A DNA stretch of 14,565 nucleotides, from contig BEXV01001223.1 of assembly GCA_003118195.1 (NCBI GenBank), positions 56,013 through 70,577 on the forward strand. Direction: 5' to 3'. Positions 8,424 through 14,565 of this stretch are shown here, piece after piece. A program made the translations under genes and the position numbers. Source of the stretch: Hemicentrotus pulcherrimus. Taxonomy: Eukaryota; Echinodermata; Echinoidea; Camarodonta; Strongylocentrotidae. Every line of letters begins with the position of its first letter. Position 1 is the first letter of the stretch. The notes below the pieces were generated by a model. That model saw nothing but the letters and a program-made list of their open reading frames with translations. It did not search any database and was not told where the DNA came from.

Positions 8424-8682
8424 AGACGACAACACTACTATCATCCCAGGAAAACTACTCCTTTCGGACATTGTTCGGGGACAACTATTTGTTACTAGGC
8501 AACTATACCCCTAGGTCAATTACCACCGGACGAATATTAGGACAAAGAAAACCACCTCCAGACACAAACACTCTTGAAAATATATATTATACTATAGGGT
8601 TAATTGAATCAGGGAATAGTTTTCCATGCAGTGGTTGTTTTTTAAGGGGTAAAACTGTTGTCCACAGGAAAGTTGTCCTATG
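8424..8682. repeat. Foldback built from degenerate 15-17-bp GGACAACT repeats
   Basis: The left arm (8424-8560) holds diverged units in plus orientation: AGGAAAACTACTCC, CGGACATTGTTCGGG, GACAACTATTTGTTACT, AGGCAACTATACCCCT, AGGTCAATTACCACC. The right arm (about 8611-8682) holds the same kind of unit reversed: on the minus strand, AGGACAACTTTCC, TGGACAACAGTTTTACCCCT and ATGGAAAACTATTCCCT. About 50 bp of AT-rich DNA lies between the arms. A 70-codon frame across it (8471-8683) is a by-product. Confidence 0.5.
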
Positions 8683-8689
8683 ATGCAGC

Positions 8690-9120
8690 AATCGTATTCA
8701 ATTTGGCCGCATTCATTTACGAATATAAAAATGTGCTGTGGTAATTGTTTTGTTTTTAATCAGGGAGATGTCAGTGACATCTACCCAGTTTAATGATCGA
8801 AACATTTATATCTAATACAGAAAAAAGACACAAGATTTAATACGAAACTGTCACATTACGTCATTGATTATGATTGTCGGTTATGAATGAAATGAAATAA
8901 TTACAAATCAAATCAAATCAAATCATATAAAATCAAAATCAAATCGAAATTATATGTCAGCTTCTCTGCTAACCTTTCTCTGACATGGTTATGCTTTTAA
9001 TGCAATCTTAAAGCAAAATGATACAGAATCTCGTTATCTTGCCTTATTTCACATTGATTCATTACATTTAATAGAATGGCTTCATCTTAAAAAACATACC
9101 GGTTAAAAGAAGATCCCGTT
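8690..9120. other. Non-coding stretch around the AAATC microsatellite
   Basis: AT-rich sequence; apart from the microsatellite nothing is recognised. Confidence 0.6.
8905..8950. repeat. (AAATC)n pentanucleotide microsatellite
   Basis: Four perfect AAATC units at 8905-8924, followed by imperfect AAATC/AAAATC units to about 8950. Confidence 0.85.
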
Positions 9121-9196
9121 TCTCCTCCCCCTTTCTCTGTGCCCCACTTTCTCTCTCCCTCCTTCTCTCTCTCTCTCTCTCTCTCTCTCCCTCTCT
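9121..9196. repeat. Pyrimidine tract with (TC)13 microsatellite
   Basis: A C/T-rich stretch with a perfect TC run at 9164-9189. Minus-strand frames through it give Glu/Arg low complexity and are not genes. Confidence 0.9.
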
Positions 9197-9745
9197 ATCA
9201 ACGCTAAGTTCATCCCGTAAGTACACACATTGAGAATGTTTTCGGCGCGAATGAAATCCCACAGAGAGCAGAAAGCGTTGCTATAATTCTTACCATCAAC
9301 TTTCTGTACGCGTGTATAGCATGAATTGATCAAACACAGACCGTTCTCTTCCTACACTTTAATCTAAATGTAGCCGTTTAATGTGGTTTGGGACTTCTCC
9401 AAGCGATGGGCACATACATGTACATGATGTTCAGTTGATAAAAAAGTACATGCAATATTTAATGAGATTTGGCTGGTTGCATTGTGCTTAGAGACGAATA
9501 AAAGGGCCTTGGTCAGTTGATGAGATATACATTCAATATATCAATTCAATATATCTTTTGATTTATTTGCTTTGAAATGTGATTTTCATTCTAACGACCT
9601 TTTTCAAAAGTTTTCTTTTAAACGAGTTATTTAGCAAACATTTCAAAAAGGGAAGACAGCAATTAGGGAATTTGATTTATTCTCTCCTTTCCTTTCGCAT
9701 TATTAGTTTCAAAATACATACACACACAGTAAAAGTAGCATATAC
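9197..9745. other. Non-coding stretch
   Basis: Contains the 13-mer duplication. A minus-strand GATG|GTAAGA donor-like site (about 9290) could end an untranslated exon of MFSD6, but there is no further support. Confidence 0.5.
9531..9556. repeat. Tandem 13-mer, two copies
   Basis: ATTCAATATATCA (9531-9543) is repeated with one change at the last base (9544-9556). Confidence 0.85.
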
Positions 9746-9807
9746 ATGTGTGTGTGTTGTTGTGCGTGTGTGTGGGTGTACGTGGGCGCGTGTGGGTGTG
9801 CGTGTGA
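9746..9807. repeat. (TG)n-type microsatellite
   Basis: An interrupted TG/GTGGG repeat. A short CA run just before it (9720-9728) is complementary to the TG units and could pair with them in a single strand. Confidence 0.9.
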
Positions 9808-9904
9808 GCCTGTTAAAAGGGTAACTCTATTTTGCGGCCTGGATAACTTATTTAGTATATTTATCTTGAGTTGAGAATGTCAGCAGACATCCACTGAGTG
9901 AGTA

Positions 9905-9944
9905 GTGTGTGGGTGGGTGAGTATGTGTGTGGGTGGGTGAGTAT
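9905..9944. repeat. 20-bp tandem duplication in GT-rich DNA
   Basis: Two identical copies of GTGTGTGGGTGGGTGAGTAT at 9905-9924 and 9925-9944. A GTGAG/GGGGG-rich remainder continues to about 9978. The perfect match suggests recent slippage. Confidence 0.9.
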
Positions 9945-9978
9945 GTTTGTGTGAGTGAGGGGGCAGGGAGGGGGCAGG

Positions 9979-11982
9979 ATTGCTTCAGTAAAATTATCTC
10001 CAGATTTGTTTAGTTTTTTTCTTTTGTATATAAGTGAATTACATTTACAATTGACATATTATGTTTGGATATTTATACGTTTACTTTGTTGCTAAGTTAT
10101 TAATACTGCAAATAAGTTTGTGTTTAATTATGTTTATGTAAAAGCATCAATATTGAACACCTTTATTTCATTCAATTGTATGTTATGGTTTGTATTGCAC
10201 ATTTGGAGAAATAAAACAAAATTGTTTTTAAAAAATAAATAAAAATGGAGATGACCACACTCAATTTCTTACTGCTGCGACTTTCGACCTTGTACAATGC
10301 CCTTAATTTATGTATTTTCGAATGATTAAATTCAGGATTAAATGGTATTCATTTAGGTTATTTTACTTCATCTTTAGTGAATCATCACCATACGTCTTTT
10401 TTGTTTGTCTTAAATTTTAAAATATTTTGTATTGATATTATATTGTAGTATCACATTGCTCCTTTCTTATTGTTTTCTTTCTCATCCATTGTTATTCAGC
10501 CATTGCCCTATTACAACTTCTTTCTGATTCCATTCGAATCCCTTTTCCATTACCATGCATGATTATACTTCCTAATACTTTAGTTTTTTTTTAATATCAT
10601 TTTTGAAGATCCCTGACATTCTTTTATCCTGAAAATGAAGTAAAAGTAGATATAACATTCTGTTTTAGTTTATACATTCGGAGTTAGCAGGCTACATTGA
10701 TACGACCCACATGTAGGGTTTCTATTTTCGGGAAGATCTAAAAGCACTCAAACGTTTTCATTATTCATTCATGACCTGATGATTCCCTATACCCTAAAGG
10801 TTAATACGCCTTGTTGTATCTATTTTCGCGGTTCGATTCATTCGTATGACAACTTGATGGATTCGACTTCATCTATTCTGAACTTTCGAGGTATCATGTC
10901 TCACAGATTCTCCCTCTTGTCGAAAAAAGAGAAATATGTTTTTTTTATATTTTTATAGCAGGCTATGTTTTGAAAATGTGAAAAGGCCTGTATGTAGAGT
11001 AATATTTAAAGTATTAGTAAATAAATATTGTTCATGTTCATCTTTTAAATGATGAAACATTCAAACAAGTCTGAAAATGATTATCAATGTTGATATCTAT
11101 AGTTTGAAGCATTAATTTTTGTAATCATGATAATCATTCTTTTTTCACTGTTAAATGATAACTGATTATAATTGAGCACGTCAATGTTTCTTCTCATATC
11201 CTCGTATATTTGGCTGATATAACTTTAATGTATTCTTCTAAATATTTTTCTAACAAATGCATAAGTCAGACATTTTATATTGAGTGTCCATACAAAAAAA
11301 TGAAGATTTAGCGCAGTGCTATTATAATGTAATTAAGCCGCTTCTGTCTGTTATGAAGACATTTTTTGTTTAATTGAAATGTGAAATGATTATGCTCCAA
11401 CTAAATACGACTACGTAGCACAACGATACATTTTTGCATGCATTGAAACATATTCTATATTTTAGAGAATACGGGCTTATTGACAATTACTTCGAATAAC
11501 GAAATATTACAATACAGAGAAAAAAATAAAGATATTTGCCTGTGAGTGTAATGATAGATGCATAACACGTACAGAATCAAACGCAACGCTTTGAGCTTGA
11601 TAGATGTGTTATTAATGTTCTAGATATCTTATATCTTATGATAAACTCTAATTTGAGATAATTCTGCGAAAATGCAAGATAAGCTGTCTACCGACTGCAT
11701 GATGTTTTTTTCAGCCTAGACGTGAAAACCTCTCCATTTGAAATGTTTGCCTACCCTAGTAAAGTGAAGTGTTTTTCTTCATCTGACCAATGCTCTCATC
11801 TCTACAGTCGCACGGATCTACTAAAACATGTATGGTTGGAGGAAAGACCCTTCACATGCCAAACAGCTTGAAAGGTCCTCCTCCCTGCATTAATTAATAA
11901 TGTGACGACACGATTGATTCAGACCCGAAGATGTACGGCGGTTTTGTATATGGAGCGAGCGAAAGAGAGAGGTGATGGGATT

Positions 11983-11990
<8 letters not shown>
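9979..11990. other. Long AT-rich stretch without genes
   Basis: About 2 kb of AT-rich DNA with frequent stops in all frames. Apart from the possible polyadenylation signal at 10209 I see nothing in it. Probably intron or intergenic DNA. Confidence 0.65.
10209..10214 (+). terminator. Possible polyadenylation signal of unknown transcript
   Basis: AATAAA follows a T/G-rich stretch and precedes an A-rich patch (10227-10245). The context resembles the 3' end of a transcript or an inserted retro-copy, but no exon is seen upstream. Confidence 0.2.
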
Positions 11991-12015
<25 letters not shown>

Positions 12016-12100
12016 CGGATAAAGAGATGTTGAAAGGAGGAGAGAGAGATAGATAGATAGGTAAATAGATAGATACAGTGAGATATATAGATCGATATAG
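11991..12100. repeat. (GA)n and (GATA)n microsatellites
   Basis: A perfect GA run (11991-12015) is followed by purine-rich DNA and then GATA-type repeats (about 12041-12100). Ser/Leu/Tyr-rich minus-strand frames here are repeat artefacts. Confidence 0.9.
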
Positions 12101-12720
12101 ACGGGTAGAGAGATTGAACATGTTAAACGGAGCAGAGAGGGCGAGGGAGGGTGCAGGGCAAAAATTACAGACCCAGTGAGGAATGTTAAAGCCGTTCTAT
12201 ACTCCATCACGTGAATACATTCATTCTATACGTGGCTTATATTAAGAAAAGATGATTTTGAAAGTAAGCCGTTATTTACGATAAAAGCAGAGTGAAAAAG
12301 TATGATATAGGTTCAATACTTCACGATTTGTCATATAGCGCTCTATGTTAACAGAGAATGAAGCCCTAATTCTAAGAAATATAATTATGTGTCATTCCAA
12401 TTTTACGTCTCATTTTGCAATACTGAATGCAGCGGACCATTTTTTTAAAATCTAACCCAGATAGCAGATGGTTCATTAACTAAGAATGTCAGGAGGAAGG
12501 GAAAATGCAAGGACAGCTTATAATTATGATAGACTATTAATGTATGTCATTCTCAGGCAGCACGAGTGAACTAGGCCGTATCTCTCATCGTGTCTTCCTG
12601 GGAGAAAAAAAAGCTTATTAGAAGGGTGTGTCTGAAATATCTGCATCATCGTCATTGCCCTATATAAATTTGCTATAGTTATTTAGCGTCGGGGACATTT
12701 TTTGAGTATTACCAACGTTC
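12101..12720. other. Non-coding stretch between simple-repeat blocks
   Basis: No exon or recognised element on either strand. Confidence 0.6.
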
Positions 12721-13060
12721 CCTGGAAAGAGAGCTTGGGAAATAATATGGAAGAAGGTAAAGAAGATGGAGGAAAGGGGAAGAGATAGATGAGTGAACAA
12801 GAAGTGGAAGAAAAGAAGACTGTTCAGAAGAAGGAGAAGATGGGAAAGGATGAGGGCGGGATAGAAAAGAGCACATGAGACGGATGAAAACTACCACATA
12901 GAAGAGGAGGAGGAGAGAAGGGGAAAGATGGGATGAAGAGAAAAGGAAGAGGGGAGAAGAGGGAGGAGAAGTAGATGTAAGAGTATATAAAGGAAGAAGG
13001 AAGATAGGAGATGGATGGAAGGAAGAGGAGACTAAAGAGTATAGAGGAGAGCAGAAGAAT
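12721..13060. repeat. Polypurine block (GAA/GGA-rich)
   Basis: About 340 bp with very strong purine bias on the plus strand, including uninterrupted purine runs at 12900-12928 and 12935-12971. The open minus-strand frames (Ser/Pro/Phe/Leu-rich) only mirror this bias. Confidence 0.8.
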
Positions 13061-14565
13061 GTTCAATGACACAAACACCGAAAACATGCAAGTGTTCTCC
13101 TCTTCCCAGTATTAATCACTTCCTTAATCTTCAGATGAGTAGAATCGAACCCCTTCTCTTAATATATCATTCCTTCATTCTTGTTTCCATACATGGGAAT
13201 TGATCACCATGGAAACCGTCATGTGGTGACGTCATACTATCTTCTAATGTTTGTAACATGCATTCCTACTCGTGCTTCAGTATTGCCATTTACAACTTTT
13301 AACGACTGAACCCGAGTCTCGAGAGCGATGATATGAGGAGGCATCAGCTGGGTAGAATGAAACTCGTTACCATAATTATGATGACGGCAGATTATAGGAC
13401 TCAACTGAAAAGCTAACAAGCGAACGTGGACATGTAAATTGTCAAGTTCTTTGGCGAAACCGAACCGATAGTGCTTAAAGGGAGATCAGAAACCACGAGA
13501 CATTGATACATTTGAAAAAAGGCGGACACCTTTCTATTTTAAAGAACTAATCTAGCATTAAATTTTGTGTCCAATTTGAATTCTCTGACACTAATTATTG
13601 TAAGGTAATGGATGTGAATTTCATATCATAAATATACGGTTAGCAAACCGGGGCAGTAAATTCTGCGTACGTAGATAAAGATCTGGTATGTTTACATAAT
13701 AATGTCTTATTTCGTAGTCACACCGCGACCGAACCAAGATTACGTCATTTTGACATCGCTTCGGATATTTCTGCATGCTTATAATATTATCAAAATTTGA
13801 ATTATGAGACTATCAAGCTTCATTCCAACATAAGCCTTTGGTCCCGTGTGGCCAATGCATCTCGAAACCTTTACCTTTCACTCACAAAAAGGGATAATTT
13901 TACGACCATGAGTGTCGGTCGCTATGGGATGGCCGCTCCGTCATCTTGATGCAGGCTTCTTGTATGAAAATCTTAGAGGAAGATCGAAAGAGGATGCGAC
14001 GTAAAAAATGTGAGAGCCAGATGCAAGGGAAGAGTGATGACGAAGAGGAGGGAAGCGAGCAAAGAGTTTTGAGGCTCTTTTGTTGAAGATAACATCGGCT
14101 ATGTATAGGATTTGAACATCTCTACAATCATGATAAATTGCTTTGCTTGTCGTCCTCCTATTCACAGAAGACATACGCAAAATGTAAAAAAGCCATTAAT
14201 CTTACTCAAAGACAGACCCGGATATACGCTGATGCCAAAAATAATAAATCGCAACAATTTTCGGTCAGTAATGCAATATACAGGTATATATTCTTATTAC
14301 TCTGAGAAAGGAATGGCTGTTACTCACAGTCTTACACGTGCTTTGTTTTGTTTGCGGTTTTATTTTATTTACTTTATAAAAATTGAGATGTGCTCTGTTT
14401 TTGTTTACCCCCAAAAAAATATTTTCGCACTATTGTCATTGCTCTATAAGCAATTTTTGAGACTAGCATTTACAAGCTTAGAATTTCCAATTCAAATTCA
14501 GAAATTAGATTACAGAATATACTATAGTGAAACACCAAGATTTGCTCCTACAAATCATTTTGTCC
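13061..14565. other. Non-coding stretch at the right end
   Basis: Less AT-rich in places (13200-13420, 13850-14060). It contains the CRE match. The minus-strand frames at 13237-13419 and 13941-14180 have no recognisable domains. A promoter or untranslated exon for MFSD6 could lie here, but nothing proves it. Confidence 0.5.
13227..13234. promoter_or_regulatory. Perfect CRE palindrome TGACGTCA
   Basis: This is the full CREB/ATF consensus. It is preceded about 20 bp upstream by CACCATGGAAAC (13205-13216), which partly resembles an RFX X-box. A TTACGTCAT half-related site is at about 13740. One 8-bp match in 14.6 kb is expected at a modest rate by chance, so function is not shown. Confidence 0.3.

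Noticed and set aside
8905..8950. Short array considered as CRISPR or satellite
   Set aside because: 5-bp units without spacers: a plain microsatellite in eukaryotic DNA.
11890..12210. 106-codon minus-strand frame with SLSLSL/YLSIYLS
   Set aside because: Translation of GA and GATA microsatellites.
12709..13087. Two Ser/Pro/Phe-rich minus-strand frames
   Set aside because: By-products of the polypurine block.

Overview
This window looks like animal nuclear DNA, most likely from a marine deuterostome and probably an echinoderm. The evidence is split genes with canonical GT/AG introns, AT-rich non-coding DNA with many microsatellites, a tRNA-derived SINE, and a short palindromic element with CTGTTTCATAAAAC ends around an ATTGGCTG core. 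I know that last style of repeat best from echinoderm genomes. The species assignment is an inference.

The one confidently identified gene is on the minus strand: the 5' coding part of an MFSD6-type major facilitator superfamily protein. Coding exon 1 (6004 down to 4879) and coding exon 2 (4313 down to 3904) join in phase across a 565-nt intron. Together they give 512 residues with about eight membrane segments, a His/Asp-rich extracytoplasmic loop and a Ser/Thr/Asp-rich cytoplasmic linker. Exon 2 ends at a perfect GTAAGT donor, and the C-terminal membrane segments are not visible in the window. A splice acceptor 22 nt before the ATG suggests that the promoter and an untranslated first exon lie further right, inside or beyond the window.

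On the plus strand, 2922-3074 reads as the last coding exon of a different, unrecognised gene (50 codons, stop, short 3' UTR, AATAAA at 3153). It converges on MFSD6, or lies nested in the MFSD6 intron. Two weaker candidates for upstream exons of this gene are at 1-60 and 1577-1715.

Region by region: 1-3200 holds the plus-strand gene end, a foldback MITE (1962-2116) and a degenerate TTGGGCAATATT repeat field. 3200-3903 is MFSD6 intron with a reverse-oriented tRNA-SINE. 3904-6026 holds the MFSD6 exons. 6027-14565 has no convincing exon; it is AT-rich intron or intergenic DNA with a G4-capable purine tract (7045-7115), a SINE relic (about 8030-8170), a foldback of degenerate GGACAACT-type repeats (8424-8682), several microsatellites, a polypurine block (12721-13060) and a perfect CRE palindrome (13227-13234). 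I found no CRISPR array, operon, rRNA or intact tRNA gene.
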